From the NCBI GenBank assembly GCA_963575645.1, contig OY754466.1:4070001-4134000 (forward strand): 64,000 nt of DNA, read 5' to 3'. Shown one piece after another: positions 40,792-53,600 of the stretch. The first letter of the stretch is position 1. Every line of letters begins with the position of its first letter. The stretch comes from Xanthostigma xanthostigma. Taxonomy: Eukaryota; Arthropoda; Insecta; Raphidioptera; Raphidiidae. Below the pieces are notes generated by a model. That model had not been told where the DNA came from. It searched no databases and worked only from the letters and a program-made list of their open reading frames with translations. The position numbers and the translations under genes are program-made.

Positions 40792-41655
40792 GGTGTTTAT
40801 GGCATTAATCTCAAAAATGTAACGGCCTAATTCAAGGGGTTCATCCCTTTCTAATAAATTGTTCCCGAGCATTTCTTTGACATATCAAATTAATTTGTAT
40901 AATTAAAATTAATTTAAAACGTGTACATTATAATTAATAAATATTGTATTTTTAATAGCGTTGTTTTATAAACTGGAATTACACAGATTACGATAGCATG
41001 ATTAAATTTTTGTTCAAAAGGCGAGAAAACGGTACAAAGTCTAGTAAAAAAATATTTTTATTCAACACGCGTGAGTAATATATAATTTCAGCGCCCTGCT
41101 AAATTCGGGAGAAATAATAAATTACTTCATGTTGACGCGTAGAGTGCTAATAATGAGCCGAAACTGTACGATAATTAATTACTGCATAGTTTCTGGACCA
41201 ATAGGAACGCGGTAGCGATTTGTATATATGAAAACAGCATCGCCATTCAGCGAAAGTCAGGGCCATCTTGTGTGCATTGAGGGCGGTGGGTATGTCAATC
41301 AATGGAGTGATTTATTATTTTTCCCTCTTTTATCAGGGCCCCGATTACATATTACTCGTGCTAGTTGAATAAAATATTATGTGCGACCATTGATCGAAGG
41401 AGAAGATTCCATGAGCGTGAAAATTGCCGCACAAGCGTAGCGAGTGCGGTAACACGCGAGTGGAATATTCTCCTTCTCTCACTAGTCGCACAATATACTA
41501 TTATTTTATAATGCCGAGTTAGACACAAATTTAATTAGTTCCTGATTACGTTAAATATACGGCTAAAATTAAAATAAATTACGTAAATTGTAGAAAAATG
41601 AATGACGTCAGCAATTATCTCGATTTATTAGAAAAAATATAAACTAGAACAAGAA
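40792..41655. other. Convergent spacer UXT / polymerase-alpha-like gene
   Basis: UXT 3' UTR, then an inverted-repeat patch (about 41366-41510, TGAATAAAATATTATGTGCG against GTCGCACAATATACTATT) and on the minus strand AATAAA at 41624-41629, 27 bp after the stop of the polymerase-like gene. No other gene seen. Confidence 0.6.
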
Positions 41656-44600
41656 TCATGACTCGATCAGTTCAAAAAATCTAAATATATGCAAATTGGC
41701 GATCTTATTTACAAAAAATATTCTCAAATAACGAGCGATATCATCTCTTACTGTTTTCAACGCAGCTAGAAATTCGGGTGAATAATTATTACCTAAAAAA
41801 AAAACAAACTATGATTAATTATCGCCTGGTATTTTTTTCACAAAAATCAGACTCTTACGAAAATTCCGACTTTTTCAAAGATCGCGCACACTTATCAAGC
41901 GTGGACCAGCACAGCACGCACCAACACGATGTCGCACACTGGACCAGCAATATTTAGTGCGTGAAATACCAAAATATCTTTACAAACAAGCTTATATAGT
42001 TATTTTAAAATTATTTGGAGTATAGGCTGTGTGCACGAAGTCTATTAGCGCCGCTAGTGGGTAATAGAGAATTATTTAACTTACTTTTTATGGAAATCGC
42101 GACATGTTTCTATGGTGATAAGTCAAAAACTTTAAAATCTTTGATTAACGTCTGAATAGAACTCTTCAAGTAAATAAAAAATGTAATAAGGAAAACTGCT
42201 GTTAATTTTATATACAATAAAATTCAGATTGCAAACCATTATATAAATAGCATCACATAAAAGGTACCTACATGAGAATTATTTATTTATCAATTATGAC
42301 GTACAATATATAAATAATTAATTTGTTTACACTGACAGCGTAACGTCAAATTATGTCGCCAATGATCTTTATTTTACTTAAATTGCCATCAGCGCAACAG
42401 CCCGGAACACAACAAATATTTCCAGATCGCCTAGTTTTGCCCATGTTTTCTTTGTAATTAAAAAACTTTATAAAATTATCACTATTTTCACTTTTAATAA
42501 ACATTGCTCACTGACATACGGAAAATTTGAGTTTGAAGTTTCCCCTAGTGCTCACCACAAACGCTCGCGTCGATAAAATTGTAACTCCGCCTCCCTGCAC
42601 ATAGCCCATACAATTTTCTATCGAATCTAATAAAAAATGCAAGTTTTGCTACTCTTAAATAAACATGCGGATTGATACTTTGAAGTCTTACGTAAGAAGT
42701 GTTAATAATAGTTATTGGCGTAACTAGTAGTCTAAGTCATTCATCGCGCTGACAGGTCATGACTTAGCCTACAAGTTACGCCCATAATTTTATTCAACAA
42801 TTGCGCGTTATTCATGTTTTATTTATTGTTATTAATGAGATGTTGTAAATATATATTTATTTCTTTATAAAAAAAACTGTCAATACTAACAGCACCAAAC
42901 AGCACGATTCAATGTTTTGGTTTGAGGTCAGCCGGTTATGAATAAACTCCATGTCGAAAACATTCGGCCTCTCAATTTTAGCCTCAATGGGTAACAACGG
43001 AGTTGTTGTTACTGACTATTTCGTTACGACTCAGAAAATAGTTACGTTTATTTTCATTACTCCACAATGGCCGAGCTAGTAGGAATCTTCATTGAGTTAT
43101 GACAAGTAATTGTCACCAGTCGGTAAATGGCTATTTAGGGTTCGGTTTTTAGGCATGATAAAACATGAATAACGCGCATGAGTTGAATAAAAGTATAAAA
43201 ATCTACTTACGGTGCTTCTTCGATACGTCAAAACATTGGTATAGCCTAAACAGCTTTTTATAAACAGAATGGCGAGGCGGCTTTTCTAAAATATATAACG
43301 GCTTCAAACAATCGTAACAGTATCGGCCAATTACATGATCGCAGCGGGGATCCTTTATAACGCAGCATTTACATTTCAATTCTGCTCCGCATTTACAAGT
43401 TAAGTTGGCAGACTTGATTAGTTCCCCGCAGTAAGTACGCAGTGTCTTTAACAAATGTTCTTTTTCATCGAAAATAATCTTACATCCGCATCGACACTCT
43501 TGCAAGTACAGTCGAAATTCGTCTAAGTTTAGATGCGCTTGTATTTCGAATTCACAAACATTACATCGGAATGCATAAAAAACAGTATTTGGGACGTCGT
43601 TAATTTCGACGAGGCTAATCAACTCCTGTCGAAAAGCCTTACTAAATCCATCAAACGGTTCAAACAGGCTTTTTAAAATGGCCGTTAACTGATGATGAAT
43701 GTACCAATTTACATCTATATTCAAATCTTTATTTATTTCGAAATGCGTAAAAGGATAAGATTTCGAGCATCGCTTATCTTCATAACCTATAAAATATTCG
43801 ACCGTATCTCCGGCTTTGTAGCAATCAGTTTTCGAGTACTGATTATATCTTAAAGCCGCTTCGGCTTGAGGAGGTCTGAACGTTATAGGATATTCATCGA
43901 GCTCGTGGTTGATTTTAGCAAACATTGAAAAATCGTTCCAGGTAAACGCTTTCTCTTTCAATTTCTTTGCCAGTTCATAACAATGTACAGTGATTTCAGT
44001 TTTCTTTTCTCTGATATTTTTATCCGATAAAAGAACGGACAATATATCTGTACTTAGCTTATTTACTACAGGCGCATAATTCTTTCTGATAAAGCCTCCT
44101 TTGAATATTAACATTTCCGGTTGGCCGTATTTCACTCCTAGACCGGCGTATTTCCTGGTTTCGTAAACGACTGTATTTCTAAAAAGTTTATCGATTTTTA
44201 TTTGTATAACGTTGTGTTGACTATTTATTTCGTTGATCAGTTGATGAGACAGAGCGACGGCATCTTCGTATTCCCTGCACTTCAAATTTACTAACAGACT
44301 ATCGGTGTGACCAAATATCACTTCTAAACCTTTTTTCTAAAAAAAAAAAAATAGAATTTAAAGCGAACTTTGGAAACGCACATTGCTTGAGGAAATCTGG
44401 ATAACTATAAAACGTAGGAAATGGAATTGGATAGGACACACGCTACGAAAGACAAATGACGACATAGCGAAGAGAGCCTTGGATTAGAACCCACAGGAAT
44501 ATCATCAAAGAGGAAGACCAAAAATATCCTGGAAAAGAACTGTTCACGAAGAAATTATGGCTTCAAGTCAAAAATTCCAGCCAATTGGGCGACGGGACCA

Positions 44601-47600
44601 TTCCAACTTCAAAAATGTTTACATTTGATTAAAATAAAGAAAATACAATATCTTATATCGCGTGGGGTGACGCGGGTAATGGCTAGTATTCAATATGATA
44701 TTTGCTAATCGTTGCCATGGTTACCTACATAATATGTTCCACGTCATGTAAATATTAATCAAAACATGCTGAACTTGTTTATTTCTGACAGATCCATAAA
44801 ACAAAAGAGCGGCTTATTTTTTTTATTTTCAAAATATTTCCGAAACTATAACGTTTAGAAAAAAATTTTTTTAAGGAAACTTTCTTGAAAAAATAAATAA
44901 AATAATAAGCCGTTATGAAAAGTATACCATTATTATATAAAAAACACCGTTATAGCAAATATCTCTTTTGCGCATGCGCCGATTTTCCCCAAAAACAATA
45001 GAGCTCTTCATATTTGCATACCAAACATCCTCCCAAAATTTGGTTTCGATCCACTCATCCGTTTGACCTGTATCGTGTTCACAGACAAACAGACGCACAG
45101 AGATTTTTCAAAAATATGTTTTTTGGATTCAGGGAACCTCAAAACGGAAAGATATTGTAAAATTTTTGAAAAGTGATTTTTGACCTAAACTAGTACCATT
45201 CCCCACTTGTGGGTTGGAATGGTAAAATAGAGATCCTACGCCCCACTTAGGAGGAATTTATTATTATTATTATAGATGGAGCTGCAAGATTTTCCGGGTG
45301 TCATAAATTACTCACCTCAATCAATTCTTTTGCTTGCAGAAGAAGGTCTCGTCCAGCTGACGTAATAAGATTCAAAGTGGCAGGCGAATGGTAATTGGAA
45401 TACTCACTGGCTAAAACGCCAATCAAACTATTAGACGCTAACTTCACAGCCGTTTCATTTATTCTTAACTGGAATCTTTTAGTGTCTGACATATCGCCGT
45501 TTTTCAACTTCTTTAATATTTCTCTCCGTTGTTCAATAAGAGATTTCATACATTTTGGTAATAGAGCGTCTTCAATCTTGAAATTTCTATACGAATCTTC
45601 ACAGTTTTGAGAGGGATTATCTTTGCAATCATCTAAATCGTCTTCGACGTCACATTCATCTTCCGAAATATATTCTACTTTAATGTTATCGATGGAAATA
45701 GGCGTCCGATTGATCATCGCATTTTTGGTTGCGCTCGTGTCGTCATATTTTTGTGACATGCAATATTGGTATTGTACAACAATACTCGGGTATAAAGAAG
45801 CAAAATCTAATAAAACCAAATAATTTTTATAAAATCCCTTCATCGGTCTTATCATCAACCCTGTAATACAAACAAAACAATAAATTAACAAAAAGCAACG
45901 CACTATAAGAATTATACAGTATGTAAACGCGTAAGGTGCACATAGGGAAATTAGCATTGGATCAGAGTTAGCCATGACTGCATTAATTGTTATTTCTATT
46001 GAATTATCGTGGTAATCTTGAGTATTTCTGTTTTATTTTGATTTATTTTTATTTTAGTTGGCTTTTTTAATAATAAAAAGCTTTTATAAATCATTATTTT
46101 TTTTTTGTACAAAAATAAAACAAAAAAACAACTCCATCTGTTTGGAAACATTTCATTCAAACATTGTCTGGCTGGTATGACGTATGCGCGTTGGTAATTC
46201 AGTGACCCAATGTCTTTAGGCTCAACACGAATAGGCGGAGATATTTGATCTCGAACCATATTTAAGTATTTTTGGGAATTTAAGGTCCCATTAATAAAAA
46301 AGTCCGATTATGTTGTAATCATTTGAATATTTTGTTCGGTAGTATACACATTCATTTTGCAAAAGAATATTATCTGTTAAATTGAAAAACAAGATTTCAA
46401 GGCTCACTCTGATCCAGTCATTTTTTCCCAATGTTAATTTCCCTATGTGCACCTTACGTGTTTACATACTGTAGAGTGTGTAGACCCCGTACAGAAAAGC
46501 GGAGCTTACTGGAATTGGACTGCCAGCAGTGACTTATCGTTGCAATATTTTACATGATAACAATACAATTAATTATTTTTATTTGTGTCTGGTGCCATAA
46601 TCTGGATCAAATGAGTAAAACATCTAACGGTAATGTTTGCTGTGCCATGAACTACAAGAACAAGTCGAAAAAAACGGAAGACATATCACTTGTTATAAAT
46701 TAGAACACGAAGAAAATTTGTTCTTATAGCTTATGAAATAATGAATACTTACCTTTAATAGCAATTTCAATAACACTATTGTTTGAAAAATTGTTAAAAT
46801 TGTAAACAATTAATGACGCGTACAAATTATACAAAACGCGAGCTTTCGAAATTTGCCACGCTGGAGCCAACAATCATTCTGCACGGAGTCTATACTTCTA
46901 TAATTTACTTTTCTTAAACTGACCTCCTTTAATTGAACGTATTTGTCGATTTTTGGAAGACATGTTTTCTGGCATTAAATAATCGTTTTCGTTGCACGTG
47001 TGGTCCAGCAAACAGTGAGCGTGATGCAGATGTTTAGTTGTTAAAAGTTGTCCTATCGGACATTTCATAATACATGAAAGCTGCCAGGCGATATTCATTG
47101 CATTCATGGCGACCATTACATCAAAAATTACTTTAGGATTTTGATCTAAACTGAAAACGCAACAATGGCAAATGAGGACGCCACCGTAGTTTAGGAACTA
47201 ACGAAGTAGGGTTAACTGTCACATTTATACTTTAGTACTTATTTAAAAATTGTCAATGGGCGTGTTTGGCCGAACTAAGTACTTACTAAATTTAGTAAGT
47301 CACTCACTATACTTACAAAATTTTCGGCCGGAACACTAAATAAGTGCTAACGCAGTAAGCATGGCTTAATATAAGACGCCATTTTGCTTATTGTTGATGT
47401 AAACAAAACAAACAGGAACAGAACTCTCATTTATCCATTTGTAATTTATTTACATGAATTAAATTATATTGATAAATTTAGTACTGTCAATTATATTCAA
47501 TCTGTGAGGTTATGTACGGGATATAACGTAAACCGGTGTTTTGAGTTATGTCAAGCCAGTAAGTCTATTCTGGCCGAAAAGCGCTATAGTCAGCTTGTAA

Positions 47601-50600
47601 GCTTTTAATTTTTTTATGCTAACTGGCTTACTAAGTTTAGTAAGTACTTACTTTGGCCAAACACGCCCAATGTAAACAAAACAAAAGGTAAACAGATCTC
47701 ATCTGGCAGAATATGATCAGATCTTCTGAAAGGAGTTAACCCGCACGGTAGTCTTTTGACAGCTGATGGGAATTGATTAGTTCCAATTTTAGCCGCAAGA
47801 TAGCGTAGCTGCACAAAAAACTTGCCAAAACACTATCGTTACTGCTTAAGCTGTAATTAAAAACTTACCTTTTATAAATTGCCACCGGATTAGACAGCGG
47901 AGATATTGGAGATAATTCCACCCAATCGCATCGCCCCGGCAAAAGTCTTTCGATAATTCGTTGCAATTTATAATCTTTTAAAGTAAGCAAATCGGATGCC
48001 ATTTTTTTAATATCGCACATCAGGCGACCTTTCAGACGTGAAAATAGCTTTACATCATGTAGATACCATCCGGTATTAAGAATCTACAAATACATAACTT
48101 ACACAAACTTGATCACGATCCGTTGCATTATTATGTAATCTAACAACGCGAGGTATATTTCTGAAACTCAAGCTTATCAGATACAGACGTGACCTCGTTC
48201 CGTCGGATAGTAGTGGGGGAAATGACGTCATCCAGCGGAGTTCTTTGATATTGCGTGGTTGATAAAAACTAGCTGAACGAGGTAACCTGCGTACCTCACC
48301 TAAAAATCATTACGCACAGGAAAAACAGCGTTCCTATGTTCAAGTATACTAACTCTGAAGTTATGTTGTTTTTCTTTAGTACGTTTGTCAAAAAAGATAT
48401 GCTATATTTTGAAAATAATAGTTATTGGCGTAACTAGTAGTCTAAGTCATTCATCGCGCTGACAGGTCATGACTTAGCCTACAAGTTACGCCCATAATTT
48501 TATTCAACAATTGCGCGTTATTCATGTTTTATTTATTGTTATTAATGAGATGTTGTAAATATCTATTTATTTCTTTATAAAAAAAACTGTCAATACTAAC
48601 AGCACCAAACAGCACGATTCAATGTTTTGGTTTGAGGTTAGCCGGTTATGAATAAACTCCATGTCGAAAACATTCAGCCTCTCAATTTTAGCCTCAATGT
48701 GTAACAACAGGGAGTTGTTGTTACCTACTATTTCGTTACGACTCAGAAAATAGTTACGTTTATTTTCATTACTCCACAATGGCCGAGCTAGTAGGAATTT
48801 TCATTGAGTTATGACAAGTAATTGTCACCAGTCGGTAAATGGCTATTTAGGGTTCGGTTTTTAGGCATGATAAAACATGAATAGCGCGCATGAGTTGAAT
48901 AAATACTATAAATTTACCCTTGATAAAACGTAAGATTTTTTATGAGTCTGCAAACATTGACAAAATCTTTTTAAATCATATCCAACAATGACATCGGGAT
49001 CACATAATTCGATTTTGTCCAACAAAAATTCAATTAAATCAATTTCATCCTTACATTTCGTAACTGGTGTCATATTGATCAAAGAAATTGGCAAATCATC
49101 GTCAGTATAAACAGCTAAAAAATATGTAAATTAATTTATTTGAATTTGTTTATCATATATATTAATACGCTAAGGTTTAAGATGTTTGCCTCCTTTTTTA
49201 GAAAAAACCTCACAATTACTCCACATAAATTATATATCATTTTACAGATAATTGCTTGCTCTACTGACATCGACAACTAAAAAATTTATTATTGCTTTTG
49301 TTTTTGTAAATTAATTAAAATACAGCAACGCTGAACAACATCTGCCATCTGACGGCTTTAATTTTGAAACAGCGAGCAACGCTGAACAACGTCACAGCAA
49401 TACTGCATGATGCCATCTGACGGCTTAGCTCAACGCTTTTGCTACTTGCGCCTCTATATGACAATTTTAGTAAAATATTTCTTCGATCTGAGCTTCATAT
49501 TGTAATACAACAAAAAGAAGAACGTTATAAGCAGTGTGCAAAATTAGAAACGAATTGAATACCTGCAATCATATTTAAAAAATAATTTTGTAAAGTGATA
49601 ATTATTATACTTATTTAGTGAGAATAATTCGCACAGGTCACTCTAGTTTTTCTGTAATTGGGTAACTTCGATTACTGCGACCACTGCGACCTCATTGTAT
49701 AAAAATAGTACCTTTAAATTCCTTCAAAAATCTGGATGGCTTAGCATCGCATTCCGAATCTTCAGAATTAAAAATAATCTGCGCTTCATACAAATTGAGA
49801 GACGCTAACCTTAACTGATCTTTTACTAAACAATAAAAAACAGACAGATAAGTCAATGGCGGTATTGCTGGTTCCTCTTTTAATACTATTATATCTTTCG
49901 ATCTGCATTTAAAATTGTAACTGGAAAAAATACAACAACAATTTCATCTTATTGAACCGTTCAAGTCACACAATGTGCTTTGTTGATTACATTAGTAACA
50001 AATCATGGATCTCCAAAATAATATTCTAAAATATATTGGTAATCGAAGTCCCACCGAGGTGTTTATTACGAAATAATAATTACAGTAGGGCCTCGGTAAT
50101 CCGGACTCCCGCTTGTTCGGTGATCGCTGTAATCCGGGTTCTGAAGTTATGTTTCTCCGTCGACTTAGAGACCGGGCTTTTGAAATGAAGTGCAAAAATT
50201 ATAAACAGAAGAGTATTACAGACTGTTTCAAGAAGAATTAACTAATGTTTTATTTTAACTTACTGTTTTTCTCGCATGGTTGTAATTTTAAACATGTACA
50301 TTTTTGTCTTTATGATTTAATTTAAAAATTGATTAAAGAAACTAAGGTTAAACCTGTGTTTTATTACCATTAAATATGGCATACTATAATCCGGACGCCT
50401 CGATAATCCGGAAAGGGTCTTGTTTTTGCCTCTCCGGATTAACGAGGCCCTACTGTATAAATAACTAGCGGTTCCATCCGGTTTCACCCGGGTGCAAAAG
50501 AACGAACGATGAAGGAGGGACATGAGTACGCACGTTCATCTTCGTTTATCGAGATGAATGTTGTGTCCAAATTTCATGATGATCGGAGTTTTGTCGGACG

Positions 50601-53600
50601 GACAAATTTTGAGTGATATTTTGCAACATTAATGTTCCGCTCCTATTGGTCGTATCGTGATATTATATAGCCTATAGCCTTTCTCGATAAATAGGCTATC
50701 CAACAAAAAATAATTTTTCAATTATAACCAGTAGTTCCTGAGATTAGCGCGTTCAACCAAACAAACAAACTCTACAGCTTTATGTATTACTATAGATTAC
50801 GTACTGGCAAGTGGTGACTTCATCCATTGAAGATAAATGATCGAAATTCATAATTTTTATCCAGCAAGGTTCAGCTATGCCGATATTTTTTAAAAGTAAT
50901 TTTCTCGCGTCAATCTGCGTTCCCAATGCATATTTAAATGTTTTTTGGTAATTTACTCGTTTGAACGACGTAAACTGTTTTGGCTAAAAAAGAGATAAAT
51001 AATTAATTGGAAGAAACAAAAACCTTCCGAACGCCAATTTTTTTTTTTTTTTTTATTCTCTTGTTTTTCTTCTTTTTTTTTGTTCATATATTGTATTTTT
51101 TCTTCTTCTGTATTTTCTATTCAAAATAAAAAAAAAAAAATAATAATAATAAAAAAGTTGTGTGGTTTTAAGAAACCACGACGCAAGTGTTATATATAAA
51201 TAACAATTATAGTTTTAGTTAGTTAAATAAATTTAATATGAAAAAATAAACACAAAAATTACTTGCATACATTTGTGAATTAACAAAATATTAGAATAAT
51301 ATAATTTCACTTCTATAATTTGTCTCACTGTCTCTCTTTAAAATGATCGTCTCAAAGTTAAAAAAAAAAACACTCGTAATTGATTTAATCACTCTGTAAT
51401 TAACTGCGCTTGATATGTCAACTCGTTCCACTCGCTCTTATTATTTCTCTCCACACTACTCAAAACTCTCGCTCGGTGTCAATTTTGCTCTCTTAACGTC
51501 TTTACTCTGTCATGTCTGGCCGTCTACTGCTGTAGTTTTTGTCTGTCTTGTTGCGTCTCAGTCAGTCCACGCATACTCGTCAGATGTCCCTAGTTTCTTG
51601 TAACGTAACAAAAAAAAAAATATCCTACACTCGGTCATTCCTGATTATAAAGTCGACCTCGGCTTTTGTCTTTCAACGATGTAGTCATCGAGATATCGAG
51701 GGGCCTTTCGGACTCGTTTACTCTCTCGAATAGGTGTCTCGCAGTCATCATCTGGTTTCTCCTCATTTTCGGTGTGCTCGCTCTTATTGTCTTCATCGCT
51801 GTTTACTTCATTCTCCTCTTCAGATATTTCCTCTTCGTTCGTATCTAGTTCTAGATTTTCTTTTACTTCGGGGTTACGATAACTCTTTATTTGTGTTACG
51901 TGTATTGTCGTACTGAATTTTCGCTTTCCTTCTGGGTTCAAATGTTGAATGCGGTAAACGTCTCCTGGCAATTTTTCAGTTATCATGTAAGGTCCTTTAT
52001 ATTTTCCCTGTGTCTTTGTCGACTCGCCTGTTGACTCGGTTGGTTTTCGAATCACAACAACCTCACCCACATCGAAGGTCAAACCTTGGTATCTTCGACG
52101 ATCGTAATATCGCTTCATCTCCTTTTGTCGCTTTAGAATACTTTCTCTCGCCTCCATCCGTACGTCCTCTGGTCGTTCATACTGAATATCGTCTCCTTCC
52201 GCATGAGCGCTTAGTTTTCCATCGTAGAAATTTGGAGAATAACCAAAAAGCATCTCGAAGGGTGTTCTTCCTGTTGTTTTGTTTTCCATTGAATTAAAGT
52301 CTCGCTCCACTTCATACAATTTTGCATCCCATTGTCTTTCGTTTTTCATTTTACTCATTATCATTGGTACAATTGTTCGATTCACTCTCTCAACTTGGCC
52401 ATTTGCCTGCGGGTGTCGACTCGAGTTTAACGTATGCATTATTCCATGATCACAACAAAATTTTTGAAATAGGTCCGCAGTAAAACAGGTGCCTCGATCT
52501 GTTACTATTCGTCTCGGTAAACCGTAATCATTAATAAACCTCTCCATGGCCCTTACCACTGACTCTGAAGTTGTTCTTTTCATTGGATACAATTTGATAT
52601 ACTTTGTCAAGCTGTCGATAATAACCATAAGAAACACGTTCCCTTTTGTACTGGTCACAAATGGTCCTAGGTGGTCTATGTGAATTCGCTCCAGTGGTCT
52701 AATCGGTGGTGGTATCGGATGTAATTCTCCAGGTCTTTTTCCCGCTGGTATTTTGTTTATTAAGCACTCGAAACATCCTCGAATATGTTGTTTTACGTAT
52801 CTTCTCATTGATTTAAACCAATATCGCTTCAATATTTTTAAAACTGTACCTTCGACTGATGTATGTCCCATCAAATCGTGAAACTTTACAACAATTGCTT
52901 TTCTGACTGAATCAGGTATAACATATAATGTACGCTCTTTACCTCTCACCATAACCTTTCTAAAAAGTTTCCCGTTCTTCAAATGATAATTCTGAATTAA
53001 ATGTCTCTCGTGCGCATTTTTCGGTATAGCTCTGATAATATTGATAATTTCATTTAACTTCCCATCGCTTCTCTGTATCATTTCGACTTGTTCATCTTCT
53101 TCGATGGTCATTAATACATCAAATCTTTCTTCGTATATTTCATCCATTGTGTCTTTTGCTTGACCTATTGGTGCTCGGCTGAGAGCATCTACGTGTGCCA
53201 TCTTTTCTCCCTGTCGATATTTGATAGTAAAATCAAATTCTTGCAACAGTTGGCTCCATCGAGCTATCTGAGGGTTTATTGTTTTATTTGTGTTTAGATA
53301 GACCAGTGCTTGACAGTCGGTCACTATAACGAATGGTATGCCTATCAAAAGAACTCGTAATCGGTCAACTGACCACACAATCGCCATTAATTCCAACTTG
53401 CTGCTGTGATAGTTTCTTTCTGCGTCGGTTGTCTTTTTAGACACACATTGCACCAGATGCATTTCGTCATCGCGGCCACGCTGCAGAAGCATGCCGGCCA
53501 ATCCCAGAGCACTTGCATCGGTGTGCAATTCGGTGTCAGTATGTGGATTGTATAATTGTAACACGGGGTATTTCAAAAGTTCCTGCTTTAGATCAGCAAA

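Noticed and set aside
43203-43210. Stop codon of the polymerase-like gene at 43203
   Set aside because: The TAG lies within GTAAGTAG, a 5' splice site, and an in-phase C-terminal exon exists at 41792-41656.
45996-46259. An 87-codon minus-strand ORF as a host gene
   Set aside because: It lies within a TA-flanked transposon-like repeat with a relative at 19397-19978 and has no intact domain; at most a transposase relic.
51415-51603. ORFs repeated at 51415 and 56362
   Set aside because: They are inside the two LTRs, antisense to the element, and have no coding features.
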